From Hofstenia miamia (taxonomy: Eukaryota > Xenacoelomorpha > Acoela > Hofsteniidae): a DNA stretch of 35,226 nucleotides. Positions 1 through 10,595 of the stretch are shown here, in pieces. Position numbers and translations under genes: made by a program. Below the pieces are notes generated by a model. The model searched no databases. It was not told the origin of the DNA and saw only the letters and a program-made list of their open reading frames with translations. The first letter of the stretch is position 1. Each line of letters starts with the position of its first letter. The stretch covers positions 4,754 through 39,979 of the forward strand of contig CABFPE010000043.1 of assembly GCA_900660155.1 (NCBI GenBank), written 5' to 3'.

Positions 1-31
<31 letters not shown>
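1..31. repeat. (TA)n microsatellite
   Basis: Uninterrupted TA dinucleotide run at the left edge of the window; it probably continues beyond the edge. Confidence 0.95.
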
Positions 32-33
<2 letters not shown>

Positions 34-886
34 CAGTATATGAAAATGCTCAGCTATACCCAAATCTTTCAAGAACATTTCCTACCATACCTTCAAGCGG
101 GTGACTTGTTAATGCAGGATGCGCTCTTGCCATATCAACTCACTTACCAAAAAATGTTTTGTTGAGAGCGAAGAGGCATTGCTTCCTTACTGACTAGGGC
201 AATTTAGCTTTGGAATCGGGCCTGATTTTTGGGACTAGGCAGAGCCCGGGCCCATTTATTTAGTTGCCAGCCCTGGCCCATTTTTTGTTTTTTTTCAAAA
301 TTGGCTTTTTCTGAGTAATATCATGAATCTAACTCTAAACTATCCAGTTTATTTAAAAAGATCCTATTTTGTCCATTTTTTCAAACAATTTTCTCAATGT
401 TTTTTTGAAGAAATTTGGAAATACTTGGATATTAACTAATCTATGACATTGTCGTAAAGACTTAGTCTAATTAACATGTTGGCTTGGTTTTCCTCGCTAA
501 TTTTGATTTCAGCCAATTTATTGCAGCGAGAATTGAAATGACGTAATTAATCACTTAAAAGTTGGATAACGCTCACTCATTTTGCATGTTTTTATTGCAT
601 GTAATTTTTCCGAGCAACTTTTTCTTCTATTATGAATGAGTTTTATTAGATTTTCAGCAAATTTTTTCTAAACCAGCTAAGAATAGTCCTTTAGTATCAC
701 CAATCGCTTCAGTATAGAATAAAGGCCACAGCTCAGCTACCAAAAATTGGGCTGCTTAAAACACTAATATAAGGATAAATGGCTGCCTTAATGCTGCAAT
801 TTTGTAATGAACTATTCTTAGCTCATGCCCAGCCTGGAGCTGATGTTGCTTTGTTTTTCAAGCCCAAGCCCTACCCGCTTTAAAAA
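32..886. other. AT-rich stretch without a recognised gene
   Basis: No supported coding region. Two GC-richer patches stand out near 215-290 and 825-880, with words such as GCCCGGGCCC and CCCAAGCCC. They look like decayed repeat ends, but no partner or boundary was found. Confidence 0.4.
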
Positions 887-1012
887 CTGGCGCAATTGCC
901 GGATATTAACTCCATTGAAAATTTACGGAAGAAAATCTGGAGAAAAATACACAGGAAGTCTGGGAGAAGGTGCAGGAAACGCTTTACGCAATACTACACC
1001 ACTTCCAGATGA
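887..1012 (+). pseudogene. Tc1/mariner-type transposase C-terminal remnant
   Basis: One frame reads LAQLPDINSIENLRKKI followed by a basic tail and a TGA at 1010-1012. The PDxNxIENL core is the hallmark around the third catalytic acidic residue of Tc1/mariner DDE transposases (family knowledge). Only about 40 residues survive; a full protein is about 340 residues, and the first two catalytic positions were not found upstream. The stop codon lies inside the left arm of the 1003-1256 repeat, so the arm probably joined or inserted here. It could be a host exon only if the motif is fortuitous, which I consider unlikely. Confidence 0.6.
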
Positions 1013-1256
1013 CATTTAGAAATCATCAACTTACATTTAGAAGTAATCATTTTACAATTAAAAATGCAAAAACTACAAATAAGAAATGGTCAATTTACAT
1101 TTAGAAATGAAAAACCTCATTTAGAATTTAGTAATTATCATTTAGAAATCGTCAATATTCATATAGAAATCAAAACTAACATTTAGAAAAGCATAGTTTA
1201 CATTTAGAAATGAAAGACGACATTCAGAAATCGTTAATTAACATTCAGAAGCTATC
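1003..1256 (+). repeat. Left arm of a long inverted repeat made of short tandem units
   Basis: About a dozen degenerate units of roughly 20-23 bp built on ACATTTAGAAAT with TCAATTT-like spacers. The arm aligns along its length, as reverse complement, with 8405-8693; I estimate well over 80% identity by eye. The shared outer edge is near TTCCA(G/A)ATGACATTTAG. Long inverted arms of short tandem units are typical of foldback-type transposons, but no target-site duplication could be established. Confidence 0.8.
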
Positions 1257-1387
1257 AAATAAAATATCTTAGTAGTGAATTTAATTATTTCATTGACAGA
1301 ATACCATATATTATATATGATGGATTATGGGTTAAGAATAACATAATACAATGATAATATATCTACATAGCTTTTAATTTATTCTAG

Positions 1388-2238
1388 ACACCTTCAATTG
1401 GGTTTAACTTTGGACTATAAGGCGCCAATCTCAAAATTGAAGCTTGCGTTTCAGCAACTACTTCTTCTAAGCAAGTCACAAATGACGATCAGTTTGGCAG
1501 CATCTTGTTCCTCACTCTCCTCAAGATGGGTAATGACCCATTTATTTGCAAGAATCGATGTGAATGAATCTCTTTGTGTATTCATCTTAGGAATGCCAAA
1601 TGGGGAAATTGCTCCTAAAATAGTGTTACACAATATCATTAAAAGAGTTTGAATTTGAAAAATGTAACCAGAATGACCTGTGATGCTTCTGGCCTATACA
1701 TCGAAGTTATGTCTGGTTTTGGGATAACAATGCATATGCGCAGTGAACTGAATTGAATAACTTTGCGTTGATTTTTGGCTTTTTAATGTTGACAAAAATG
1801 CTGAAACCATGTAAAAAAATTAATTAATTGTTTCTAAGTAATTTCTATTAACTCAAATTAGTAGCAATATGTAATAATCCTATATATATATGTATATATA
1901 AGTTGTGCTAAATAATGCTTACCAATAACATATATATTTTCACCTCTAGAAGGAGGAAGAGTCATTGTTGTCCTACAACCTTTTCTTCTTCGTTCAAATG
2001 CCTTTCGGCAAAATAAATTAAACTTTATTTCATCCATGTAGATGATGTTCCCTGCGCTTTACTTTTTTTGGAAGAGCATTCATACGAACTGGTTCATAAT
2101 GTAGCCTCTTGATTGTATACAATTTATCCTGCAAGTATTTTGCCATTGTTAATATATTAACATTCTTTCCCATTTCTACAGACAGTCTATTCTTTAGATG
2201 TTGTTGCAGAGGTGCTTTGCTACATTTTGATGTGGGGG
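1388..2238 (-). pseudogene. Tc1/IS630-type DDE transposase pseudogene
   Basis: Read on the minus strand, an N-terminal part at about 2238-2045 shows a basic helical region (LTMAKYLQDKLYTIKRLHYE). A frameshift follows, then IIYMDEIKFNLFCRKAF, which carries the first catalytic Asp. Further on come LIVICD (second Asp), another frameshift, and LAPYSPKLNPIEGV (third acidic residue). The order and spacing of these motifs fit the Tc1/IS630 superfamily with its DDE_3 fold, which cuts and pastes DNA at TA sites. At least two frameshifts and several stops make it non-functional. The stretch 1640-1920 between the first and second motifs is poorly preserved. No terminal inverted repeats were identified, so the element's ends are unknown. 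Confidence 0.7.
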
Positions 2239-2697
2239 CTCTATAGAATTTACTAAAGAAGTTATTTCAAAATGTTCACAAAAATAATGCAATTGGTGGG
2301 ATACACAATTGAAAATAGATGGTGACAAGAATTAATAATGCTGAGCAGTTGTGTCATTTTCATGTTGCTAGCAACATGCATAAAATTTACTTTTTTTGAT
2401 ATTTTAAGTCATGTTCCATTTTTACAGTATATGATTTGTACACAAAAAAACTTGAAGTCCACACAAAAATCGCTTCATAAAGAAATTGAATAAAACACAA
2501 TACATGTATTAATAGTTAAACCAAAACATTTTTAAACATTACTCAAATCACTTAGTTCTGTAAATTTCTTTTTATTGCTCTGCTTTTCAATTGCTGAACA
2601 ATGGTATAGTAACCAATTATTAATTGAATCTTCAGCGTTCCAAAAATTGGGAGTTCCGTTTATACAAATAAACATTAGTGCTGATATGTTTTGGATA

Positions 2698-3526
2698 TCA
2701 AGACCACTTCGCTTGTGTAGAGATCAAATTCATCTGTGAAAACCCACGTTTTGCTTCTGCTGAACTTATGGGTATGATTTTTACTAAATTCGAAATAATT
2801 TTTGATATAACAGAGGGAACAACATTACCGTTGCTAAAAAATTCCCTAAATGACATCACAACATCACCTGTTTTAAATGAAAATCGATTGCATGAGCGCA
2901 ATAACTTTTCTTCGCCTTCTATCCATGGTGTATGGATATTTGAAGGCCATTTTCAGGAAAAAGAACATCAAAGTCACTCATATTTTTAGTTTTTCCGTCA
3001 TCATTAAGTCAACCAGCAATGTTGTCCATTAATGCCTGAACAAACTGAGTTTGATTGAATTAAGTATAGCCTGATCGAGAAACATATTCATGCAGATCAA
3101 CACCTTTGAATTTTGTAGAACTAAAAGTGGAAAATTTATATTGACCTTCTTTAACAGCAGATTTTATCTTTGATAAACCATTAACTGTCCATGGGATGTG
3201 TTGATTAGCATTTAAAATTGTAGTGTTTTCTTTTTGTAGACATTCTGATAGCAATGACAACTGACCCAGACAATCCTTTAAAAGCGCAACATCCTCAAAA
3301 AACTCAATGGTTGTTAGCTTTGAAGTTAAGCCTCTGTATGCTGCAATTTCTGTCGGCTTTACAGACTGGTCTTTTGATAATTGGGAAAAAAGCTGATAGA
3401 GAGATGGATAATTTTTCCAGAAAGCATTGACAGCTCAAAAGGAAGAAGCCACCCAACGGATGGTGATTATTTTCCCCATTTTCAGAAATGGGTCGCCAAG
3501 TGCATTATTAAGGCTGACTAATAAAG
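2698..3526 (-). pseudogene. hAT-superfamily transposase pseudogene, C-terminal part
   Basis: From right to left on the minus strand, a frame reads ALGDPFLKMGKIITIRWVAS, then a stretch with WKNYPSLYQLF, then LSLLSECLQKENTTI and a KFKGVDL segment. It ends near 2698 with IPISSAEAKRGFSQMNLI. The RWVAS...W.NYP..Y and SSAEAxRGFSxMNxI patterns are those of hAT transposases of the group that includes KIAA1586/ZMYM-type domesticated proteins; the last one lies in the dimerisation region. In-frame stops and frame changes occur between the blocks. Its upstream side is cut cleanly at 3527, where a pogo-like element begins, which suggests that element inserted into this one. The remaining N-terminal half was not recognised beyond 4331. 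Confidence 0.65.
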
Positions 3527-4331
3527 TACTATATTTGCCCGTGTATAAGCCACACCTTTTTCCACGAAAAATTGCTCCCAAAGTGGGGGTGTGGCTTATC
3601 TATGGAAACACTTGAAAAACATCTCGCAAAGTTACACCAATTAATTTGCATATTTACGGCAACAATAATCAACTTTTACGGAAAGAATTTGATAACATTG
3701 ACTTTTGATGTTTTGTTGGCTCTTAAAAGAGCCTTTTATTTGTTTCAGTTATATTTTCCCATTCAGTAGTTCTTTAAGCTTGTTTATTGTTGATAGCTTG
3801 ATAACGATATATTTGAACCAATAAGAAGTGGTTATCTGCGATCCTTCAGTTTTACTTTTACTTCGAAATGGTTTCGAAAGTGCTGCATCACCAATGCACT
3901 AGATGGAACTGAAAATGACGATGTTTGGCAGGAAGACGACGATTGTGATCCATTCATCGATGAAGGCGGCAGTGATGATCTGTACTATGTTGAAGAACTC
4001 CATTGAGAAGCTGCCGAAATAGATGAAGATGAGCACGATAGGCTATTTGGAAAGAGTGATAATGAAGAATTGGATGGATTTTAAAATGAACTCTTTGTAA
4101 TTATTGAAGATAATACAGTACTTTGCTTGTTACAGTTATTAAATTATTAAATACACGAATCGGACTTAAAATTTTACTTCAAAGTTAAAAGAAATATCTG
4201 AATAATGTAAATAAATATGTTTCATTGCTTGTGGATTTTTATTTTACTCAAAAAACTTTTTTCCAAAAATCTTCTCCAAACTTGAGGTTGGCTTATCTAC
4301 AGATGCAGCTTATACATGGGTAAATACAGTA
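3527..4331 (+). mobile_element. pogo/Tigger-like transposon remnant with terminal inverted repeats
   Basis: The left end at 3527-3549 (TACTATATTTGCCCGTGTAT...) is nearly the reverse complement of the right end at 4309-4331 (...ATACATGGGTAAATACAGTA), giving TIRs of about 23 bp with three mismatches. Both ends start with TA, as expected for Tc1/mariner/pogo insertion into TA. At 805 bp it is far shorter than an autonomous copy (about 2-3 kb), so it is internally deleted. It retains the 3' end of a transposase reading frame. It lies at the truncated edge of the hAT pseudogene and is probably younger than it. Confidence 0.75.
3860..4083 (+). pseudogene. pogo-type transposase acidic C-terminus
   Basis: The frame beginning near 3860 reads KCCITNALDGTENDDVW and then a long Asp/Glu-rich tail. 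A TGA at 4004-4006 interrupts the frame, which then continues with more acidic residues to a TAA at 4081-4083. The phrase around NALDGTE(D/N)D followed by an acidic tail is typical of the C-terminus of pogo/Tigger transposases, which follows the DDE domain. The catalytic core itself is missing. The fragment lies on the plus strand inside the TIR-bounded element and gives its orientation. Confidence 0.65.
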
Positions 4332-4507
4332 TATTTTTTGTTGGCCGTAGGGATTAGTAAACTAATGTGCACGTTTCACAGTTTTTGTTTAGCATTGATG
4401 AGCCCCCTTTGCAATAGCATGCTCATAAATACGTTCAACCAGGGCTTCATGTTGTGCACATGACACTGTGAGCTTGTCTCGCTCAGAGCTGCAACCGTGC
4501 CTGGTTT

Positions 4508-4628
4508 TTGAAGGCACGGCAAGGTGGGTTTCAGGCACGTCCCGGCACGGCACGGAGTTGCAAAAATATTTTTGGGTACGGCACGGCACGGGTTTTGAAA
4601 AATATAATTAGGCACGGCGAGGCACGTT
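4508..4628. repeat. GC-rich subterminal GGCACGG repeats (left)
   Basis: Multiple words such as GGCACGGCACGG and GGCACGGCGAGGCACG occur within 120 bp of the left TIR. The matching words at the right end (6960-7000: GGCACAGCACGG, GGCACGGCACGG) point the same way relative to the plus strand. In hAT elements, subterminal repeats are commonly transposase binding sites (family knowledge); here that role is inferred. Confidence 0.6.
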
Positions 4629-4807
4629 TTCATATTTGGCAACAAATATGGCTTTTACAATTTTTCAGAATTTCTCTAGTAAATAAAGTGATTACAGCCA
4701 GTGTATTATGTCTTATAAGTAAACAAAAATTAGTAAATTGAAAATATATTAGCCAGTATCGCCGATCGCACAATATCCATATTGTTCACATGAAATGGGC
4801 TTATCAT

Positions 4808-4849
4808 GGATATATATATATATATATATATATATCAGGGGCGCAACTA
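4808..4849. repeat. TA microsatellite followed by a hAT-like terminus
   Basis: A TA run at about 4808-4835 is followed directly by CAGGGGCGCAACTA (4836-4849). CAGGGGCG starts are very common hAT ends. The reverse complement was not found to the right, so this would be one orphan end of a second, truncated element. Confidence 0.45.
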
Positions 4850-5159
4850 ACTTCAAATTTTAGAGGGCACATTATTTTGTTACAAATGCTATACTGGAAA
4901 AATTCTCCAATATATGATGTATTTTAAATGTCATTGGACTTAAATGCATATTAAATAGATACATTATGAATCATAAGTCAAATCCATTTTACTTTTAAAA
5001 ATATGGTTTGCTTGTAAAAAAAATGACTGCAATGAAAAGTATCATTGTGAATAAACAAAGGGATTTACTTATGCCAAAAAATCTTTCTAACAAACCACAA
5101 TTTTTTTGAAATACAATCTGACATCTTTTGACAGTGTGGTGCTATTCATTGATATTTTT

Positions 5160-5315
5160 TCATTAATTGTCGGAAAGATTTTGGCCTTCAGGTCATCGAG
5201 ATTTTGTGATATGAAAAAAATGTTACACACACACCTTCAATACACCTCAACATAAAAATTCATTAGAGATAGATCTGGTGATCCTGGGGACCATTGTAGT
5301 CTCAAGTCTCACAGC
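5160..5315 (-). pseudogene. mariner-like transposase fragment (minus copy)
   Basis: Read in reverse, the frame gives LQWSPGSPDLSLMNFYVEVY, an internal stop, and a stretch ending with NLDDLKAKI. The W.P.SPDLxxxxFYxW..Y...DLK pattern is the C-terminal signature of a mariner-like transposase common in invertebrate genomes; it contains the third catalytic acidic position. The fragment is short, with stops, and no ends were found. It pairs with the plus-strand fragment about 250 bp downstream. Confidence 0.5.
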
Positions 5316-5514
5316 ACCTCGAATTGATGAGATTTATCAGCAGCTGCTTTTTGGAGAGATTCTTTTGTTAGAAAAGAGAAATGAGGTGCAGGTGTTTTTC
5401 ATTGTTTAAACAGTGGATCCACATAACTTTTCAAGCATGTTACGCATGTCTTGCTTCAACTAAGACTCTAGAGAATAGTTTCATCTGTAATTTTTCAGGA
5501 AGTTCAATGGAACT

Positions 5515-5650
5515 ACGATGACCACCAAGATAATCAGATCTATCTCTAGTGGATTTTTATCTGTGGGTGCATTGAAGGCACGTGTGAATCATGATTTCAT
5601 ACCACAAAATCTTGATGGCTTGAAGCACAAAACCGTTCTGAAAATTATAT
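5515..5650 (+). pseudogene. mariner-like transposase fragment (plus copy)
   Basis: The plus strand carries the same C-terminal signature as the fragment at 5160-5315 but in the opposite orientation (SDLSLVDFYLWVH, a stop, then QNLDGLK in another frame). Several stops are present. The two fragments form a diverged inverted repeat of roughly 120 bp, possibly left by two head-to-tail insertions or by a rearranged copy. Confidence 0.5.
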
Positions 5651-6085
5651 AAGTGATATTCGAAAAGACTCACTCAACATCGGCACCAACAAAACTCTCT
5701 CTGGGATGAAGCTAAGAGACTTTTGCATTCAGAACATCAGCAATTTCCAGAATTGGAAATGATAAAAGCAATTTTATCCGGACCCTGATCATCATAGAGT
5801 TTTGGATTTCAATTGCGAAGCAATCAAAGAAATTTAAATAATTTGATTTTATGTTATATTGTTACATAAATTATTTATATTCTAGTTAATAGATAGTGAA
5901 AGGGCGGGTAAACAATAAAATACTACAATAAATTTTATCCTAGTATATTTATTTGCTGATGATTTCAAACATATTTCAAATATGCGAGAATGTTCCCTTT
6001 TAAAAGACAACTAGATAGTGGACGCTTAGTGACTTGTATCAAGATCTCTAATCAATTTAAAATTTTCTTGATTGATATATATATA

Positions 6086-6165
6086 NGCCATAAAACTCGA
6101 CCGCTACCGCAATATACCGCGGTGCGGTGCTCCGCTACCGCACAGCGCACATCTCTAGTCTGAAC
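6086..6165. other. Ambiguous base and GC-rich transposon-end-like patch
   Basis: A single N at 6086 follows a TA run and is followed by CCGCTACCGC-type words ending at CGCACATCTCTAG. Read in reverse it begins CTAGAGATGTGCG, which resembles some hAT termini, but no partner end was located. The N may reflect assembly uncertainty in the adjacent TA run. Confidence 0.35.
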
Positions 6166-7023
6166 TGTACAGTTCACTGACAAATTTTAGAGATCTCCAC
6201 TTATGTTGGATCCGTTTTTTGTAAAAGATGTTTGAGTTGGGTTGGGTCAGAAAACCGTAATGCCCTTGCAGTTGTGACAAATACATCGAATTCAAAGTAA
6301 CAAATCAGTCACTTACATGTGTAATTGTAGTACTTTGCTTGCTAGTTTACTTTAATTTTTGGAAAAAAACTTATTTTAAGCCAGAGTTTTAGAACACAAT
6401 TATGTGTCCGGTTTTATATAAATATATTGTGATCATTTACTAAAAGTAAGCAGTGAAAAACAAAAACTTTATTTTTGAAAAAGTATTGAAATAGGGCTTG
6501 CTTATTTTAATTGAATGTATGTTAATCTAACAATATGAAAATTTAAATAAAGGTAAATAATAATTTTGGTAAACTTTTTCTACATAGATAAATAATGTAA
6601 TATTTAAGCCATAAACTATAAACTTTGAAACATTAAATAATACGTAGCAGATTATTTGTTATGTACTAAATATCCCTTATGACTGTTCGACAGAAATCGC
6701 AAAATAAAATATCGAATACATCTATTAGCATAATGTTTGAAATTTTGCAAAATGCCAAACAAGAAATATGTAGCATAGCGACGGGAACGAGAATTCTAAT
6801 ATTGCTATTGCATTTTAAAAATTCCCGCAATGTAATTTCTATGCAAATCTATTTCATAGAATCGTTTATATTATCAAACAGATACTAGCATAATGTAATA
6901 CGAACGTTAAAATAGTACAAAAAGTTGTATTTCTGGAGCTGGTATATTCAATAAATTTTAGGCACAGCACGGATCAATAACGCAAAATCTTAGGCACGGC
7001 ACGGTTGCAGCTCTGGTCTGGCT

Positions 7024-8404
7024 TAATGCTACTAACTGCTTCACCCGCTAAAATAGTCTAAAAGTATACCCACTCCCAACTTTCATATAACAGAGTGTAA
7101 TAGAGTGAACTGCTAGCAGCAAAGCAATGTCCTATAATGATGTTATTTGGCGGGTAAATAAATGCTCAATGTCTGAGCCAATCAATGATAACCTGTAACT
7201 GTAATCATTCACTGCTAGGATTCCGAATGTGTTCAAATACTAGAGTGAAAATGGATTTGAATTTGAACCTAATTCTTAGTCTGAGTTTAATTACGTAAAT
7301 TACCACACCACTCACATGGAGAATGTGACGATTTGGCAGTGATTAATATTATCTTATTTTGTTTAATTTGCAGTTTGCATGTATAATGGCAGGAAACCTA
7401 AAACGTTCAGTAATTAAACATTTAGTTAAAATTACATATAGGTTAACCAACTTTCTAATAAGCATTTACAAACCTTACTTTGCAAATTGAATGGAAAGCT
7501 CCGCCCCCCCCCCCTCCCCTTCTAAAGCACCTCTGTGTTGTAGTGACACTTGGATTTTCTTCTATCCATTCTACTAGCTGATCAGTTTTTGGTCACTCAT
7601 AATCTTAAAATCCTTTTCCCTCTCCTTATGCAGTGATATGCTGTTTTGTATTTAATTGCCAGTGTTTTTTCTAAGTTTATCCAGTCCCCTCCTTAATTTG
7701 CCATTTCAACAATACGCTCATGATCAATACTGCAACTTCTCTTATTCACTCTTCTGGATATTTGGACTTTCGACAAAATTCCCCCGCGACATATTGAACT
7801 ACTGTTGTTATTTTCTAGCCATTTACTCTAGCAATTTTCCGGGAAAATGTGTGTTCAAGGATTAACCTTACAAACAACGTTCTTTTGCAAAGTTTTTCTG
7901 CAAAATGCGCAATCATGATTGAAGCTCACCTAAAAAGAACGATATATGCACATTGTTACAACAGTTTATATGTAACTAAACTATAGGGTTGTTATTTAAA
8001 CATTTCTTTTTAAATTGAAACTTTAGTGTAAAATGGTATATTAATATATGTTACTTAAAAATTTCATAATGTGATAATATAATTAATAAAGAAAAGGTAA
8101 GATGCTTGAAGTTGGTAAAACAATTTAAAAATTGGCCTGGCTAATGTAACTTATAGTTGCTATTTTTGAAAAGATGCATCGCAATTCTTATTGTAATCCA
8201 TTGATGTCTAAACAAATTGTTTAGAGGTCCATGTTGTGCTCTCAGAAACCAATTTAACAAAAATGTTAAAACTGTATTTTACAACTTACAGTTATATTTC
8301 CAAACATTATATCTTTTTAGAAATATTGAAGCTTGACAACGAGAAAAAATCCTGTGAATATGGAATATTTCTATATAATAAAGGATATCTAAATGTTAAT
8401 GATG
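7024..8404. other. AT-rich stretch without a recognised gene
   Basis: Nothing codes convincingly here. A cytosine-rich run (CCGCCCCCCCCCCTCCCC) lies at about 7502-7519. The longest frame (7656-7865) has no family resemblance and looks random. Confidence 0.5.
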
Positions 8405-8693
8405 TCTGAATGTTAATTGATCCCTTCTGAATTTTAATTTATGATTTCTGAATGTTAATTGACGAATTCTAAATGTCGTTTTTCATTTATAAATGTAAAC
8501 TACGCTTTTCTAAATGTTTGTTTTGATTTCTAAATGAATATTGACGCTTTCTAAATGTTAATTGACAAATTCTAAATGTATTTTTTCATTTCTAAATGTA
8601 AATTGATCATTTCTAATTGTAGTTTTTGATTTCTAATTGTAAAATGATTATTTCTAAATGTAAGTTGATGATTTCTAAATGTCATTTGGAAAT
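8405..8693 (-). repeat. Right arm of the long inverted repeat
   Basis: Tandem units of the form TTTCTAAATGTAAATTGA and variants. Reverse-complemented, the arm aligns unit by unit with 1003-1256, including private variants such as the 'ATTCATTTAGAAATCAAAAC' block. The right arm is longer by one or two units at its inner end. The paired arms bound 7691 bp in total. Confidence 0.8.
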
Positions 8694-10595
8694 GGTCTTT
8701 TCGATTCTTTTCCTAAAAGAGTTGATGCCTTTGTTAAAGTCAGGAATTGGACCCCGAGATACTAAACATTGTGTGACATCATGCTAATCGTGAATTTTGT
8801 TTTTGTGAAACTAACTCGTTATTAACCACGTTTTGTTAGTTACTTCGTTATTAAATATGGGGTGTTGCAAGACTTTTGCACGAACTGTAGACTAAACTAC
8901 TTCAGCTACCAAGCTTTGGCGGGGTCAGCTAAAAACATTTCGGCTAACACCGGCTACAGTTGAATTTCGTCATGCTTTCGGATAAATTATTGAATTATTT
9001 ATCTCTGAATTTGTGTGTCTAATACATGCCGTAATTACTTAATAGAGCGGATTTGGGAAAAATTGACAGAGAGAAGTAAGAACCATCCAATCAAACGACA
9101 CACGCACACAGGCATGAATTATTTTCACTAACTTAAAGATATGCGCTAGGGAAAGCAATTTAAATGGGCTACTCTTAATGTGCTAAGTTAATTATCGTTC
9201 AATGGCTACCCAAAAATTTGTAGAAACAGTTCTCTCCTGTAGTCCCAAACCCAAGCCCAAACTCAGTTTAAGCAAACATTTGGATCGAGACTCAACCCAA
9301 CCCCAATTTCATCTACACTCTAAATTGAGAAATGTAATACACAACGACATAAACTTAAAATAAGCACTGACGCCATGAATGAGTACATGATGCAATAATT
9401 AACCCTATTTCCACTAGCGGTTCTTCAAAATAACAAACCGCTATGTCCACATCTTTTAAAAATTTTATCTAAGCCTGTTATGAAATACTGAAAGCTTTTG
9501 ACGTGGACACAGGATCTTGGAAACGGCCTGGATCGAGTTAACCCGTTGCCCAACTTGGAGTGAACCTGTTCATGTGCGCTGTCCACAAAGTCAGATGTTG
9601 TCGTGCTGTAGCTGCAGCTTGCGATTAAAGTCGATAAAGAAAGAAGAGGTAATTCCCTATTTTGTGGTGATTTTAGATTTTAAGATCTTCATTTGCTCAT
9701 AAGTTATAAGCGTTTAACATTTTTTGAGGAAACCGGCCATCACAGATTTTGAAAAATTCCAAATGATTACTAAAGGTGATTGCTTATATAATTTCATTTA
9801 TGAAATAGAGTGCAGCACAAAGTCCCATACACAAACCCAGAGCAGGAAAGTTCGCATTTTCTGACCCAAACCCACACTGCAAAAACGTGGTCAATATATG
9901 GACCTAATTACGGATCCAATTGTACCTAGTTCAAACTCTGCCCGTGACTTTGACTTTGGTCTATTTACATAAAGAGATTATTGTGTCAATGCTGTTTACA
10001 TCCACCCTTGTTTCGAGTAATATCATTTAAAGTTACGATATTTGGCAATGAGAAAATCCATTTATTTTTTGGAAATCCATATTTTGAAATATTTTCAACA
10101 TCTAAAAAAACGGAAGTAATATTTTAAAGTTTAGTTCATTATTTTGATATAATATATATGTAAGTATATACATATGCAGGTCGTGCAGATAAATCCAAGT
10201 TCTAGATAGGCTGCATGAAATATATATCTGTACTTGATTTCTGATCATAGTCTAAAACAAATCCTTATTATTTCTTACATCGATTAAGGATTTCTTAATT
10301 CAATTGTTTAATCTTTTTTTAATATCCCCGACTACCCGTGTTTTTTTTATAGTAGAACAAAGAAATTCAATGTCACCTTGCAAGTGTTAAACCGATGTTG
10401 CACTTAGAGGATTAGTCGTCGCAACTATATTGAACAAGTTTTACCAGGACAAATCACAATTCACGAATTAATTTGTTGCGTTAGAACTACACTCGTACAG
10501 CCCGTCAAATATATGCAAGATCTTAACATGTATAATTTTCTAATATTGGAGCCTTGTGCTCTACATTTAAATACTAGTATTTAGATTCTGCGAAT
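8694..10595. other. Intergenic sequence upstream of the receptor gene
   Basis: No supported gene. The interval 9490-9640 is locally GC-richer and could conceal a short exon, but no conserved motif or matching splice pair was seen. The last 200 bp before the receptor start is AT-rich; no promoter element can be assigned with confidence. Confidence 0.4.

Larger units (their letters stand above)
4484..7015. mobile_element. Non-autonomous hAT-like element with 18-bp TIR and 8-bp target duplication
   Basis: The left end CAGAGCTGCAACCGTGCC (4484-4501) is the exact reverse complement of the right end GGCACGGTTGCAGCTCTG at 6998-7015. The flanking octamers are GTCTCGCT (4476-4483) and GTCTGGCT (7016-7023), identical but for one base. 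The CAGAG terminus and 8-bp duplication fit the hAT superfamily. Both subterminal regions carry repeated GGCACGGCACGG words. No hAT transposase was recognised inside; the interior contains a TA microsatellite, mariner-like fragments and other transposon-end-like sequence, so it is a composite or filler-type element. The single-base difference between the duplications suggests an old insertion. Confidence 0.8.

Noticed and set aside
4376..4741. Overlapping frames of 66-89 codons on both strands with Cys/Ala/Arg-rich sequence
   Set aside because: They translate the GGCACGG subterminal repeats of the hAT-like element; the apparent peptide repeats come from DNA repeats.
9517..9702. 61-codon frame in a GC-richer patch
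   Set aside because: No family resemblance and no surrounding exon structure.
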